Positions 8,961 through 18,895 are shown, counted from the stretch's first letter. The stretch is DNA of 64,000 nt from Bradyrhizobium yuanmingense (GCF_029167105.1 NZ_JARFML010000016.1:1-64000); one strand, 5' to 3'. Made by a program: numbers and translations. The notes: generated by a model from the sequence alone, not told the origin.

Positions 8961-9797
8961 GTGAGCGCACTCGCAGCACGACGCCGGACATTGCCGGGCT
9001 TCGGTCTCACCATGGGACTGACGCTTTCCTGGCTGTCCGTGATCATCCTGATTCCACTCGCCGGCCTCTTCCTGAGATCGCTCGAGCTCAGCCCCGAGCA
9101 GTTCTGGAACATCCTCTCCAGCCGCCGCACCCTGAACGCGCTCCGCGTCTCGTTCGGCCTCGCCTTTGCGGCGGCCTGCGTCAATCTGGTGATGGGCAGC
9201 ATCATCGTCTGGGCGCTGGTGCGGTATCGCTTCCCCGGTCGCCGCATCTTCGATGCCATCGTCGACGTGCCGTTTGCGCTGCCGACGGCGGTGGCCGGCG
9301 TCGCGCTGACGGCGCTGTTCGCCGAGAAGGGCTGGCTGGGGGCGCCGCTTGCCGCGCTCGGCCTCAAGGTGGCGTTCACGCCGGTCGGCATCTTCGTCGC
9401 CATGATCTTCATCGGCATTCCCTTCGTTGTCCGCACCGTGCAGCCGGTGCTGCAGGATCTCGACCCTGAAATCGAGGAGGCCGCGGGCAGCCTGGGGGCC
9501 AGCCGCTGGCAGACCATCGTCCGCGTGATCCTGCCCTCGCTCGCGCCGGCGCTGCTCACGGGCCTCGCGCTCGCCTTCGCCCGCGCGGTCGGTGAATATG
9601 GCTCGGTGATCTTCATCGCCGGCAATCTGCCCAACGTCTCCGAGATCGCGCCGCTCTTGATCGTGATACGCCTGTCCGAATTCCGTTACGCCGATGCAAC
9701 CGCGATTGCGGTGGTCATGCTGGTCGTCTCCTTCGTCATCATCTTCGCGGTCAATCGGCTCCAGCGCTGGGCGCAGAGCCGGATTCCGGCGCGCTGA
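8961..9797 (+). CDS. cysT: Sulfate ABC transporter permease CysT (CysU)
   Basis: 278 residues with about six membrane segments and the permease EAA loop (EEAAGSLGASRWQTIVRVILPSL region, about 172-194) that contacts the ATPase. Starts at GTG after a G-rich ribosome site (AGGGGG). Forms the inner-membrane channel with CysW. It ends nine bases before cysW, in a binding protein-CysT-CysW-CysA order typical of sulfate importers. Confidence 0.95.
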   Translation: MSALAARRRTLPGFGLTMGLTLSWLSVIILIPLAGLFLRSLELSPEQFWNILSSRRTLNALRVSFGLAFAAACVNLVMGSIIVWALVRYRFPGRRIFDAIVDVPFALPTAVAGVALTALFAEKGWLGAPLAALGLKVAFTPVGIFVAMIFIGIPFVVRTVQPVLQDLDPEIEEAAGSLGASRWQTIVRVILPSLAPALLTGLALAFARAVGEYGSVIFIAGNLPNVSEIAPLLIVIRLSEFRYADATAIAVVMLVVSFVIIFAVNRLQRWAQSRIPAR

Positions 9798-9806
9798 GGG
9801 CGGACC

Positions 9807-10718
9807 ATGACGATGCAGATCGCAGATTCCGTGTCGCTCTCGGCCTCCGACTCGAAGGCACGCGCGCACGCGGCGGCGGCGCGGAACAATTTGCGCACCG
9901 AGCCGCGCGCCGTCCGCATCATCATCATCACGCTGGCGTTGCTGTTTCTCACCGTCTTCGTCGTGCTGCCGCTGGTCGTCGTGTTCGCGCAGGCATTTTC
10001 GCGCGGCATCCTCGCCTATTTCGCCGCGCTCGCCGAGCCGGAGGCGATGGCGGCGATCAAGCTGACGTTGATCGTCGCGGCGATCTCGGTCGGGCTCAAT
10101 CTGGTGTTCGGCCTCGTCGCCGCCTGGGCGATTGCAAAATTCGAGTTTCCGGGCAAGACCTTTCTGATCACGCTGATCGACCTGCCGTTCTCGGTCAGCC
10201 CGGTGATCTCGGGCCTCGTCTTCGTGCTATTGTTCGGCGCGCAAGGCTATTTCGGCAGCTGGCTGCGCGAGCACGACATCCAGATCCTGTTCGCGGTCCC
10301 CGGCATCGCGCTCGCCACCACCTTCGTAACCTTCCCCTTCGTGGCGCGCGCGCTGATCCCCCTGATGCAGGAGCAGGGCACACAGGAGGAGGAGGCCGCG
10401 ATCTCGCTCGGCGCCTCCGGCCTGCAGACCTTCTTCCGCGTCACCCTGCCCAACATCAAATGGGGCGTGCTCTACGGCGTCCTGCTCTGCAACGCGCGCG
10501 CGATGGGCGAGTTCGGTGCGGTCTCCGTCGTCTCCGGCCACATCCGCGGCGAGACCAACACCATGCCGCTCTTGGTCGAGATCCTCTACAACGAATACCA
10601 GTTCGTCGCCGCTTTCGCGATTGCCTCGCTGCTCGCAATGCTGGCGCTGATCACGCTGATCGCAAAAACCGTTCTCGAACGTCAGCTCGACGAAGGACAA
10701 GACGCCAGTGACCATTGA
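9807..10718 (+). CDS. cysW: Sulfate ABC transporter permease CysW
   Basis: 303 residues. An N-terminal cytoplasmic extension of about 35 residues precedes six membrane segments. The EAA loop reads [23 protein letters not shown] near 190-212. It partners CysT in the sulfate channel. The end overlaps cysA by 11 bases, so the ATPase is translationally coupled. Confidence 0.95.
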   Translation: MTMQIADSVSLSASDSKARAHAAAARNNLRTEPRAVRIIIITLALLFLTVFVVLPLVVVFAQAFSRGILAYFAALAEPEAMAAIKLTLIVAAISVGLNLVFGLVAAWAIAKFEFPGKTFLITLIDLPFSVSPVISGLVFVLLFGAQGYFGSWLREHDIQILFAVPGIALATTFVTFPFVARALIPLMQEQGTQEEEAAISLGASGLQTFFRVTLPNIKWGVLYGVLLCNARAMGEFGAVSVVSGHIRGETNTMPLLVEILYNEYQFVAAFAIASLLAMLALITLIAKTVLERQLDEGQDASDH

Positions 10719-11742
10719 AGTCAAGAATCTCGTCAAGAAATTCGGCAGTTTTGCAGCCCTCGACGGCGTCGATCTCAAGGTCAATGACGGTGAGCTGCTG
10801 GCGCTGCTCGGCCCGTCCGGCTCCGGCAAGACTACCTTGCTGCGGATCATCGCCGGCCTCGACTGGCCGGACTCGGGCGAAGTCTCCTTCAACGGTGAGG
10901 ACGCGCTGGCGCAAGGAGCCCGCGAGCGCCACGTCGGCTTCGTGTTCCAGCACTATGCGCTGTTCCGCCACATGACGGTGTTCGAGAACGTTGCCTTTGG
11001 CCTCCGCGTGCAGCCGCGCGCGGTCCGAAAGGATGAGGCTGCGATCCGCTCGCGCGTCAAGGAGCTGCTCGATCTGGTGCAGCTCGACTGGCTCGCCGAC
11101 CGCTATCCGAGCCAGCTCTCCGGCGGCCAGCGTCAGCGCATCGCGCTCGCCCGTGCGCTTGCGATCGAGCCGCGCATTCTGCTGCTCGATGAACCCTTCG
11201 GCGCGCTCGACGCCAAGGTGCGCAAGGAGCTGCGCAAATGGCTGCGCTCGCTGCATCACGAGATCCATGTCACCTCGATCTTCGTCACGCACGACCAGGA
11301 GGAAGCGCTGGAAGTCGCCAACCGCGTCGTGGTGATGGATAAGGGACGGATCGAGCAGATCGGCTCGCCCGACGATGTCTACGACAATCCGGCGACGGCG
11401 TTCGTGCACGGCTTCATCGGCGAATCCATCGTGCTGCCGATCCAGATCGGCGATGGTGCGATCCGGCTCGGCGACCGGCAGCTCGATCTGGCGGCCGATG
11501 GGCTTGCGCCTGGCGCGTCGAAGCTGTTCGTGCGGCGACATGACATGCTGGTTGGCCCGCCCGGCAGCGGCGCCTTCGAGGGCGCGGTCCAGCACGTCCG
11601 CAATTTCGGTCCGGTGCAGCGGGCGGAAGTAGCCCTGTCCGGCGGCGAGACCATCGAAATCGACGCCCCCCGGGACAAGGAACTGCGCGCCGGCGACACG
11701 ATCGGCCTCAATCCGCGTCGCTACCGGATTTTCGCGGGCTAA
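10708..11742 (+). CDS. cysA: Sulfate ABC transporter ATPase CysA
   Basis: 344 residues from a GTG inside cysW. Walker [10 protein letters not shown] at 35-43, signature LSGGQ at 137-141 and Walker B LLLDEP at 158-163 are intact, followed by the switch His in [10 protein letters not shown]. The C-terminal 100 residues are the regulatory TOBE-like domain usual for CysA. It energises sulfate uptake through CysT/CysW at the inner membrane. Last gene of the sulfur region; a tight hairpin follows five bases after the stop. Confidence 0.96.
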   Translation: MTIEVKNLVKKFGSFAALDGVDLKVNDGELLALLGPSGSGKTTLLRIIAGLDWPDSGEVSFNGEDALAQGARERHVGFVFQHYALFRHMTVFENVAFGLRVQPRAVRKDEAAIRSRVKELLDLVQLDWLADRYPSQLSGGQRQRIALARALAIEPRILLLDEPFGALDAKVRKELRKWLRSLHHEIHVTSIFVTHDQEEALEVANRVVVMDKGRIEQIGSPDDVYDNPATAFVHGFIGESIVLPIQIGDGAIRLGDRQLDLAADGLAPGASKLFVRRHDMLVGPPGSGAFEGAVQHVRNFGPVQRAEVALSGGETIEIDAPRDKELRAGDTIGLNPRRYRIFAG

Positions 11743-11747
11743 GCCCC

Positions 11748-11774
11748 GCCGTCATTCCGCCGCGGAATGACGGC
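11748..11774 (+). terminator. Hairpin closing the sulfate importer operon
   Basis: Twelve perfectly paired bases (GCCGTCATTCCG / CGGAATGACGGC) around a three-base loop, starting six bases after the cysA stop. There is no T-run, so it may slow polymerase or protect the 3' end rather than terminate alone. The arm GTCATTCCG is the end of the B repeat family seen elsewhere here, so this looks like a minimal member. Confidence 0.5.
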
Positions 11775-11850
11775 TCAAATTCTCTTCAAAATTCACCTTT
11801 CAGCCATTGTTGGTATGCAACAACAGCCCCTCATTTGGGGGCCCCGATTC

Positions 11851-12354
11851 ATGCGCGCTGCGGCCGCAATTCTCATCATGTTGCTGCTCGCCGGCTGTGC
11901 CGGCAACGAAGCTCCGGTCCAGCAGCCGTCGATGTATGCCGACATGGCGGTCCCGGGCTCCAAGCTCGACGTCCAGGCAGCTGCGATCATGATCTCGCAA
12001 TACCGCCAGAACAATGGGCTCGGTACGGTCGTGGTCGACCCGGATCTGACTCGGCTCGCCGAATCCCAGTCCGGCGCGATGGCGGCGGCCAACAAGATGG
12101 ACCACGACGTCCGCGCGCCGCTGGCCAAGCGTCTGGCCTCTGGCGGTTATCCGGCCACCGTGGCGGTCGAGAACATCTCGGCCGGCTATCATACGCTGGC
12201 GGAAGCGTTTTCCGGCTGGCGCGACTCGCCTCCGCACCGCGCGAACATGCTCAAGAGCGGTGTCACAAAATTGGGCATCGCGGCGAGCTATGCTCCAGGC
12301 ACCAAATACAAGGTGTTCTGGACCATGATCCTGGCCTCCACGGAGCCTCGATAA
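11851..12354 (+). CDS. CAP-domain (SCP/PR-1-like) lipoprotein
   Basis: 167 residues from ATG 11851, chosen because it gives a short lipoprotein signal ending in the lipobox LLAGC; the frame is open upstream but without a signal. The rest is a CAP domain with DHDV, VENISAG and WRDSPPHRANML, matching the His/Glu/His cavity residues of the family. Bacterial CAP proteins are envelope proteins of mostly unknown function. It lies alone between cysA and the patatin gene. Confidence 0.85.
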   Translation: MRAAAAILIMLLLAGCAGNEAPVQQPSMYADMAVPGSKLDVQAAAIMISQYRQNNGLGTVVVDPDLTRLAESQSGAMAAANKMDHDVRAPLAKRLASGGYPATVAVENISAGYHTLAEAFSGWRDSPPHRANMLKSGVTKLGIAASYAPGTKYKVFWTMILASTEPR

Positions 12355-12433
12355 GCCAGACTTGATCCCGGGAATGCATTGACGTCGCGGCGGAGTGTCG
12401 CCACGGTGGCTCGCCCTTTGCTATTGTTCCCGC

Positions 12434-13609
12434 ATGACCGATCATAGTCCGCAAATCGCAACACTCCCGGTGAATGCGCAGCGCGTCCTGGTCCTCCAGG
12501 GCGGCGGCGCGCTCGGCTCGTACCAAGCTGGCGCCTTCCAGGCGCTATGCGGCTACGGCTTCGATCCGGAATGGGTCGCCGGCATCTCGATCGGCGCGGT
12601 CAATGCCGCCATCATCGCCGGCAACGAGGGGCACACCCGCGTCGAGCGGCTCAAGGAATTCTGGGAAATGGTGTCGGCTCCGGTGCCGTGGAAACCGGTT
12701 GGCAAGAGCGATCACAGCCGCGAGCTGTTCAATTCCACCAGCGCCGCGCTGATTGCGACGTTCGGCGTGCCCGGCTTCTTCACGCCACGCATTCCGCCGG
12801 CGCCGCTGTGGCCGCCGGGGCATCCCGAGGCCGAAAGCTATTACGATACCTCGCCGCTGAAGAAGACGCTGGAGCGTCTCGTCGATTTCGACCGCATCAA
12901 CGACCTGAAGACACGCCTGTCGGTTGGCGCAGTCGGCGTCACCTCGGGCAATTTCAGATATTTCGACAATTACGCGTTCAAGAAGCTCGGCAAGAAGATC
13001 GGCCCCGAGCACATCATGGCCTCCGGTGCGCTGCCGCCGGGCTTTCCCTCCGTCGTCATCGACGGCGAGCATTATTGGGACGGTGGCATTGCCTCCAACA
13101 CCCCGCTCGACTACGTGCTCGATGCCGAGGTCGAACGCGACATGCTGATCTTCCAGGTCGATTTGTTTTCCGCGCGGGGCGACCTGCCGAACTCGCTGCT
13201 GGAGGCGGCCGAGCGCGAGAAGGACATCCGCTATTCCAGCCGCACGCGGATGAACACCGACAAGAACAAGCAGCTGCACAACGCCCGCAGGGCCGTGCGC
13301 GATCTGATCGGCAAATTGCCGGACTATCTCAAGAACGATCCTTCCGTCGAATTCCTGGCGAAAGTGTCGCGCGAAAGCACCGTCACGGTGGTGCATCTGA
13401 TCTATCGCAGCAAGAACTACGAATCCTCGTCCAAGGATTACGATTTCTCGCACATTGCCATGGTCGAGCATTGGGAGGCCGGCGTGCGTGATGTGCACCT
13501 CTCGATGCGCCACAAGGACTGGCTGGAGCGGCCGCAGTCCGGCGAGACCATGGTGACCTACGATCTCACGGGGGACGTCACCGCGCCCCCGGCAAAAAGG
13601 AGCGAATAG
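12434..13609 (+). CDS. Patatin-like phospholipase with C-terminal DUF3734
   Basis: 391 residues from ATG 12434; the 13 upstream codons of the open frame lack homology. The oxyanion loop GGGALGSYQAG lies at about 21-31, the nucleophile elbow GISIG at about 51-55, and the catalytic Asp in WDGG at about 217-220, so the Ser-Asp dyad is intact. A C-terminal domain of about 100 residues follows. Immediately followed (one base gap) by bdhA, a pairing common in rhizobia, which suggests a link to polyhydroxybutyrate or lipid turnover. Confidence 0.93.
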   Translation: MTDHSPQIATLPVNAQRVLVLQGGGALGSYQAGAFQALCGYGFDPEWVAGISIGAVNAAIIAGNEGHTRVERLKEFWEMVSAPVPWKPVGKSDHSRELFNSTSAALIATFGVPGFFTPRIPPAPLWPPGHPEAESYYDTSPLKKTLERLVDFDRINDLKTRLSVGAVGVTSGNFRYFDNYAFKKLGKKIGPEHIMASGALPPGFPSVVIDGEHYWDGGIASNTPLDYVLDAEVERDMLIFQVDLFSARGDLPNSLLEAAEREKDIRYSSRTRMNTDKNKQLHNARRAVRDLIGKLPDYLKNDPSVEFLAKVSRESTVTVVHLIYRSKNYESSSKDYDFSHIAMVEHWEAGVRDVHLSMRHKDWLERPQSGETMVTYDLTGDVTAPPAKRSE

Positions 13610-13610
13610 A

Positions 13611-14399
13611 ATGGGTACTCTGTCAGGCAAGAACGCCGTCGTGACCGGATCGACCAGCGGCATCGGGCTCGCTTACGCACGCGCCTTCGCCGGCGCCGGT
13701 GCCAACGTCGTCATCAATGGTTTCGGCTCGCCGGAGGACATCGAGAAGGAGCGCGCCAAGATCGAATCCGATTTCGGCGTCAAGGCGATCTACTCGCCCG
13801 CCGACATGACCAAGCCCGCCGAGATCGCCGGCATGATCGCGCTCGGCGAGAAGACGTTCGGCTCGGTCGACGTCCTCGTCAACAATGCCGGCATCCAGTT
13901 CGTCTCGCCGATCGAGGAATTCCCGCCGGAGAAGTGGGACCAGATCATCGCGATCAATCTGTCCTCGGCCTTCCACGCCATCCGCGCCGCGGTGCCCGGC
14001 ATGAAGAAGAAAGGCTGGGGCCGCATCATCAACACGGCGTCGGCGCACTCGCTGGTGGCCTCGCCATTCAAGTCGGCCTACGTCTCGGCCAAGCACGGCA
14101 TCGCCGGCCTCACCAAGACCGTGGCGCTGGAAGTCGCGACCCACAAGATCACCTGCAACTGCATCAGCCCCGGCTACGTCTGGACCCCGCTGGTCGAGAA
14201 GCAGATCCCCGACACGATGAAGGCGCGCAATCTGACGCGCGAGCAGGTCATCAACGACGTGCTGCTCGATGCGCAGCCGACCAAGGAGTTCGTCACCTCC
14301 GAGCAGGTTGCCGCGCTCGCCCTGTTCCTGTGCAGCGACGACGCCGCCCAGATCACCGGCACCAATCTCTCGATCGACGGCGGCTGGACCGCGGAGTAA
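13611..14399 (+). CDS. bdhA: 3-hydroxybutyrate dehydrogenase (SDR)
   Basis: 262 residues of the classical short-chain dehydrogenase fold: NAD-binding TGSTSGIG near 12-19, NNAG near 91-94, catalytic Ser in NTASAHS and YVSAKH with the Tyr-Lys pair near 160. The C-terminal LDAQPTKEFVT and SIDGGWTAE match D-3-hydroxybutyrate dehydrogenases, which oxidise the PHB monomer to acetoacetate with NAD. An AGGAG-type ribosome site lies within the end of the patatin gene. Confidence 0.92.
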   Translation: MGTLSGKNAVVTGSTSGIGLAYARAFAGAGANVVINGFGSPEDIEKERAKIESDFGVKAIYSPADMTKPAEIAGMIALGEKTFGSVDVLVNNAGIQFVSPIEEFPPEKWDQIIAINLSSAFHAIRAAVPGMKKKGWGRIINTASAHSLVASPFKSAYVSAKHGIAGLTKTVALEVATHKITCNCISPGYVWTPLVEKQIPDTMKARNLTREQVINDVLLDAQPTKEFVTSEQVAALALFLCSDDAAQITGTNLSIDGGWTAE

Positions 14400-14409
14400 T
14401 TCACGCTGC

Positions 14410-14511
14410 GTCATGCCCCGGCTTGACCGGGGCATCCAGTACGCCGCGGCGTCTCGGCTCAATCACAGCCGTCTCTGGGATACTGGATCGCCCGGTCGAG
14501 CCGGGCGATGG
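14410..14511. repeat. Palindromic intergenic repeat, family C
   Basis: Outer arms CGTCATGCCCCGGCTTGACC and GGTCGAGCCGGGCGATG, inner arms CCAGTA and TACTGG around an unpaired centre. Fills the gap between bdhA (+) and the flippase (-), two convergent genes. Related copies are at 35991 and 55339. Confidence 0.8.
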
Positions 14512-14538
14512 AAGTGGGGCGGCATTTTCGATCGTCGC

Positions 14539-15957
14539 CTATTTGCCGAACGCCAGCACGTGCAGCCCCAGCCGCTGCCGCACGATCCAGAACAGCAGCA
14601 CCGTCTCGAAGGTGAGCGAGATCGAGGTTGCAGCCGCCGCGCCATGGCCGCCGTAGCGCGGCACCAGCGCGATGCAGAGCACGAGGTTCATCACGAAGGC
14701 CAGCGCGTAGGCGAGCGCGCAGATCTTCTGCTGGCCGAGCATGTTGAGCAGGCGCTCCACCGGACCGATCGCGGCGCGCACGACGAGGCCGATCGCGGCC
14801 ACGAACATGATGTCGTAGCCGATCACGAATTGTGGTCCGAACAGCCAGAGCAGCGGCTTGCCGAGCGCGAGCAGCACGATGGTTGCGGCCAGCGACGGCC
14901 AGAACGTCCAGGTGATGGCATGCGCGACATAGGCCGACAGGCGCGCCTTGTCGCCGCTGGCATTGTATTCGGCGAAGCGGTGTGCCGTCGTCGCCGACAT
15001 CGCGTAATGGATGAACGAGACCAGCGCCAGCGTCTTCACCACGGCGAAATAGACGCCGACCTCGTCCGAGGGACGGAATTGCTGCAGCACCAGCACGTCG
15101 GTGTAGGACAAGAGCAGGTAGAAGCTCTCGACCAGCAGGATCGGCAGCGAGACGGCGAGCCAGCCCCTGACGTCATAGGCCTTCGGTCCGGGTGTGATGT
15201 GATCGGCGAGCTTGCGGTTCAGCACCACCATCTGCCCGGCCATTGCGATCCATACCGCGCAAAGGCTCGCCACCATCGCGGCGACCGCGCCGAGGTGATA
15301 GCCGAGCAGGAAGGCGAGCGCCGTGATGCCGATGATCAACGCCTGGCGGATGATGAATTGCGGCATCAGGCCGAGCTGCATCCAGTCGTGCGAGCGCGCG
15401 ATGCCGTCCTGGGTGTTGGCGACCACGAAAGCGGGCAGCGTCATGCAGCCGATATAGAGCGGCAGCACCTCGGCCGGATCGATCCAGGGCGACAGCAATT
15501 TGACGATGCCGGCAAGGCCGAGCGAGACCAGCGTGGACACGGCAAAGGTCAGCCAGCGGCTGCCGGCGAGGAAGCCGCGCAGCAGCGCGTGCGCGCCGTT
15601 GGCGCGGTACTCCGGAATGATTTTTTGGGCGGAGGCCGAGATGCCGAAATCCATCATGCTGCCGAGCAGCAGCACCCAGGTCCAGACATAGACGTAGATG
15701 CCGTAATCGGACGTGCCCATCCAGCGCGCCAGCAGCACCTGCGACACATAAGCGAGGCCGGCGCTGATGACGCGGATGACGAAGATGGTGCCGGCGAGTC
15801 GCCGGGTCAGCGACGCCTCGCTCGATCCGCCCGCGAGCTTGGCGCGCAGCCGCGCGACCAGCCCGGCCGGTCCGGTCGTTGCGGGTGGTGCATCCATCAC
15901 GGCCAATTCGAACAATCCCCAGCGACCTGCAGCGGCAGGCGAGGGATTAGCAACCAT
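14539..15957 (-). CDS. Polysaccharide flippase (Wzx/MATE-like membrane protein)
   Basis: 472 residues with roughly 12-14 membrane segments. Features of the oligosaccharide flippase family include RWMGTSDYGIYVYVW in the first pair of helices. It probably moves lipid-linked sugar units for O-antigen or exopolysaccharide across the inner membrane. No glycosyltransferase or polymerase gene is adjacent. ATG 15957 has no clear ribosome site; ATG 15897 (MDAPPATTG) is an alternative. Just upstream of 15957 the sequence TTAAGATTCGGTTGG combines TTAA and a GANTC site. Confidence 0.85.
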   Translation of the reverse strand: MVANPSPAAAGRWGLFELAVMDAPPATTGPAGLVARLRAKLAGGSSEASLTRRLAGTIFVIRVISAGLAYVSQVLLARWMGTSDYGIYVYVWTWVLLLGSMMDFGISASAQKIIPEYRANGAHALLRGFLAGSRWLTFAVSTLVSLGLAGIVKLLSPWIDPAEVLPLYIGCMTLPAFVVANTQDGIARSHDWMQLGLMPQFIIRQALIIGITALAFLLGYHLGAVAAMVASLCAVWIAMAGQMVVLNRKLADHITPGPKAYDVRGWLAVSLPILLVESFYLLLSYTDVLVLQQFRPSDEVGVYFAVVKTLALVSFIHYAMSATTAHRFAEYNASGDKARLSAYVAHAITWTFWPSLAATIVLLALGKPLLWLFGPQFVIGYDIMFVAAIGLVVRAAIGPVERLLNMLGQQKICALAYALAFVMNLVLCIALVPRYGGHGAAAATSISLTFETVLLFWIVRQRLGLHVLAFGK

Positions 15958-15995
15958 TCGTTAAGATTCGGTTGGGTAGGCGCTCCATCCTCGGG

Positions 15996-16127
15996 GTCGT
16001 CCCCGCGAAGGCGGGGACCCATAACCCCCGAGAGAAGTTGTTGCATGAGCTGGCAACTCCGAGTCTTCGCCAAACCATTCCTGTGGTTATGGGTCCCGGG
16101 CTCGCGCTTCGCGCGCCCCGGGACGAC
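15996..16127. repeat. Palindromic intergenic repeat, family D
   Basis: Arms GTCGTCCCCGCGAAGGCGGG and CCCGGGACGAC with inner arms GGGACCCATAAC and GTTATGGGTCCC. The centre carries CTCCGAGTCTTCGCCAAACCA, which recurs almost unchanged in the copy at 63171. Lies upstream of the flippase and downstream of the DsbD-N-like gene. Confidence 0.8.
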
Positions 16128-16175
16128 AGCTGAATGTGGGCGCCGGCAGTGCAGCTCACTCGCGCTAACCGCGCC

Positions 16176-17015
16176 TCACTCCAAATTCGTGTTGAACTCG
16201 TACGCCTTCTCCGGCCCGACCAGCGTGAACTTCAGCGCGGCGCCCTCGGGCTTGGCGCCCGGCGGCAATCCGTCGAGCTCGAACGAGAAGCGCACGACCC
16301 CGGGCGGGCTGTGCTGCACCGGCGCCGGAATCGGCAGCGCCCAATCGGGCGTCGGGCCTTCCACGAACAGATTGACGGTGCGGCTGTCCGGCGCCACCAC
16401 ATCGACCACTACGTTCTTGGGCCCGTCCCGCTTGACGTCGCGAATGGTGAGCGGATTGGGGTCGCCGATATTGGCGGGCTTCGGCACGGTGTCGAGCGCG
16501 GCACGCAAGTTCGCGTCCTCGGTCGAGGCGACGCTGTTGAAGCCGAGCTCGGCGCTGGCCTCTACGGGAATGCAGAGCTTCTCGCACACCGCGTAGTTGA
16601 TCTCGGCCCTCAAGGTCACTGGCTTGTCCGCAGCCTTCGCGACGATGCGCAGGGGCAGCACGACCTGGTCGCGATAGCCGATCGACTGGCCGCCCGCGCC
16701 GTCGTCGAACTTCAGCGGCGCCGGCCACATCACCGTCACCGCCTCGACATTGTCGGACTTGGAGAAATCGAACCGGGGTGGAACGCCGGAATCGCCGGGC
16801 GACCGCCAGTAGGTCTTCCAGCCGGGCTGCAGCTGGAAGGCGATACCGCCGAGCAGCACCGCGCCGCTGCGCGATCCCGCCAGGAGCCGCACCGCGGAAT
16901 GTCCATCGCGCTGCCAAGGCGATGCGTCATCGGCACGGGCCGCGATGGCCAACGACGACGCGAACAGGGTGGTCGCGACGCCAATCGCCGCACGCAGGGG
17001 AACAATGCTGGACAT
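16176..17015 (-). CDS. Periplasmic DsbD N-terminal-domain-like protein
   Basis: 279 residues with a signal peptide (about 1-28). The rest resembles the N-terminal disulfide-exchange domain of DsbD: GWKTYWRSPGDSGVPP near 64-79 and YAVCEKLCIPV near 145-155, whose two cysteines match the redox pair. The membrane and thioredoxin-like domains of full DsbD are absent, as in ScsB-like or stand-alone alpha domains. It probably accepts or passes electrons to periplasmic proteins; a partner is not encoded here. Divergent from yqgE. Confidence 0.8.
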   Translation of the reverse strand: MSSIVPLRAAIGVATTLFASSLAIAARADDASPWQRDGHSAVRLLAGSRSGAVLLGGIAFQLQPGWKTYWRSPGDSGVPPRFDFSKSDNVEAVTVMWPAPLKFDDGAGGQSIGYRDQVVLPLRIVAKAADKPVTLRAEINYAVCEKLCIPVEASAELGFNSVASTEDANLRAALDTVPKPANIGDPNPLTIRDVKRDGPKNVVVDVVAPDSRTVNLFVEGPTPDWALPIPAPVQHSPPGVVRFSFELDGLPPGAKPEGAALKFTLVGPEKAYEFNTNLE

Positions 17016-17157
17016 TTCACGTCTTTACAGGGTCACCCAGGGCCAAACCATTGAATTGCTTGTGATGGATGCACTCGAATCAACTCGCCGCAAGCCTTGA
17101 TTTGACAGCCGCCCGGCCCGACATCAGGATAGGAATCGAAACCGGAGTGCTCGAGCG

Positions 17158-17802
17158 ATGGCTCCCACAGGCAAGAGGACGGGCGAAAGCACCGGCAGCT
17201 CGGGCGCCGCGCTGCCCAGTTCCGGCGGCTATCTCGACGGCCGGCTCCTGATCGCAATGCCCGTGATGGGCGATTCCCGCTTCGAGCGCTCGGTGATCTA
17301 TCTTTGCGCCCATTCGGCGGAGGGGGCGATGGGCATCATCGTGAACCACCCCGCCGGCAGCATCGATTTCCCCGAGCTCTTGCAGCAGCTCGGCATCATC
17401 AAGAAGGGCGAGCACATCAAGCTGCCGGAGAATGCCGAAAGTATGAAGGTGCTGCGGGGCGGGCCGGTCGACACCGGGCGCGGCTTCGTGCTGCATTCCA
17501 GCGACTTCTACATCGAGAACGCCACGCTGCGGATCGATGACGGCGTCTGCCTGACCGCGACGGTCGACATTCTGCGCGCCATCGCCAATGGCTCCGGCCC
17601 CAAGCACGCCATCCTCGCGCTCGGCTATGCCGGCTGGGCGCCGGGCCAGCTCGAGACGGAGATCCAGAGCAACGGCTGGCTGCATTGCGACGCGGATGCG
17701 GATCTGATTTTCGGCGACGACGTCGACGACAAGTACAATCGCGCCTTGCAGAAGATCGGCATCGACCCCGGCATGCTCTCGAACGAGGCCGGGCACGCGT
17801 AG
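17158..17802 (+). CDS. YqgE/AlgH family protein (DUF179)
   Basis: 214 residues. After a loose N-terminal tail of about 20 residues comes the conserved core [16 protein letters not shown] and [12 protein letters not shown], then [15 protein letters not shown] and [13 protein letters not shown], all signatures of the YqgE/AlgH family. The family is widespread, soluble and of uncertain function; an early link to alginate regulation is not general. No operon partner: a repeat follows. Confidence 0.93.
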   Translation: MAPTGKRTGESTGSSGAALPSSGGYLDGRLLIAMPVMGDSRFERSVIYLCAHSAEGAMGIIVNHPAGSIDFPELLQQLGIIKKGEHIKLPENAESMKVLRGGPVDTGRGFVLHSSDFYIENATLRIDDGVCLTATVDILRAIANGSGPKHAILALGYAGWAPGQLETEIQSNGWLHCDADADLIFGDDVDDKYNRALQKIGIDPGMLSNEAGHA

Positions 17803-17831
17803 CTGCTAGCGAGCGTAGCATGACGCTCACG

Positions 17832-17919
17832 CCGTCATTGCGAGGAGCGAAGCGACGAAGCAATCCAGAATCCCTCCGCGGAGACGCTCTGGATTGCTTC
17901 GCTTCGCTCGCAATGACGG
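17832..17919. repeat. Palindromic intergenic repeat, family A
   Basis: Arms CCGTCATTGCGAGGAGCGAA and TTCGCTCGCAATGACGG with the longer shared part GAAGCAATCCAGA / TCTGGATTGCTTC; the copy can fold into one long hairpin. Lies after yqgE. Other copies are at 25561 and 33081. Confidence 0.85.
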
Positions 17920-18007
17920 AATTTGTCGAGACGCTGTCGCCCTCAATATCGTCGTACCTGCTTCCGTATCGTCCCTCTTGCTCGGGACGACGGCGGTGGA
18001 CTGGCGT

Positions 18008-18895
18008 CTACTCCGCCGCCTGCTGCTGCACCGTCGGCTCCGTTCCCGCCACCGTCGCGCGGCGCATGTCGCGGGGCTGGGACTGGTCGTAGCGGCGGAC
18101 GCGGTGCATGGTCTGGCGGTTGTCCCACATCACGAGGTCATGCAGCTTCCATTTGTGCACGTAGACAAACTCAGGCTGCGTGGCGTGCTCGGTCAGATCG
18201 CGCAGCAGCAGCCGCCCCTCGGGCATGCTCATGCCGACGACCTTGCCGGCATGCGATGACAGATACAGCGACTTGCGGCGATGCACGGGATGCGTGCGCA
18301 CCAGCCGTTGCAGCACCGGCTTGAACATCTCCTTCTCTTCGTCGGTGTATTCGGTGAAGCCGAGCGATCCCCGCGAATACATCAACGAGTGCTCGCAGAC
18401 GAGATCCTCTATCTCCGCCTTGGTCTCATCGTCGAGCGCGTCATAGGCCGCGCGCATGTCGGCGAACTCGGTATTGCCACCCTTCGGGTTCACCACCCGC
18501 GCCGACAGCAGCGAGAATTTTGCCGGGATGGGACGGAACGAGCTGTCGGAATGCCACAGGCAATTGCCAAGATTGAACAGATGCGCGCGGCTGTCCTTCG
18601 CCAGCGGCTTGCCGTCCTTGCCGAGATTGGACACATCGTTCAGGCCTGATTGCAGCCGGTAATCCTTTTCCTTCGTTACCGTGCCGCCGCGCGCGTCCTC
18701 GCGCTGGCCGAAGTTCAGCGCGAAGGCCATCTGCTGCTCGTCGGTGATGTCCTGATCGTGGAAGACGAGCACCGCGTATTTGTCCATGGCGGCCTCGATC
18801 TCGCGCGCCTGATCCGGCGTGAGCGGATTGCGCAAGTCGAGGCCGGACACCTCGCCGACGAAATGTTTCTGAAGCTGCCGGATGGCGATGGTCAT
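18008..18895 (-). CDS. TauD/TfdA-type 2-oxoglutarate dioxygenase
   Basis: 295 residues. The iron ligands of the family appear as WHSDSSF (His-X-Asp, about 114-116) and MHRVRR (distal His, about 263), followed by an Arg in RDMRRATVAG for 2-oxoglutarate. It is closer in character to TfdA (2,4-D dioxygenase-like) than to TauD, but the substrate cannot be read from sequence. Two SDR genes lie directly upstream, which suggests a small catabolic set for an oxygenated or aryl-ether compound. Confidence 0.88.
   Translation of the reverse strand: MTIAIRQLQKHFVGEVSGLDLRNPLTPDQAREIEAAMDKYAVLVFHDQDITDEQQMAFALNFGQREDARGGTVTKEKDYRLQSGLNDVSNLGKDGKPLAKDSRAHLFNLGNCLWHSDSSFRPIPAKFSLLSARVVNPKGGNTEFADMRAAYDALDDETKAEIEDLVCEHSLMYSRGSLGFTEYTDEEKEMFKPVLQRLVRTHPVHRRKSLYLSSHAGKVVGMSMPEGRLLLRDLTEHATQPEFVYVHKWKLHDLVMWDNRQTMHRVRRYDQSQPRDMRRATVAGTEPTVQQQAAE

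Noticed and set aside
14269-16596. 775-residue open frame across bdhA end, flippase and DsbD-N-like gene
   Set aside because: Antisense to a clear membrane protein and crosses two repeats; low-complexity translation.
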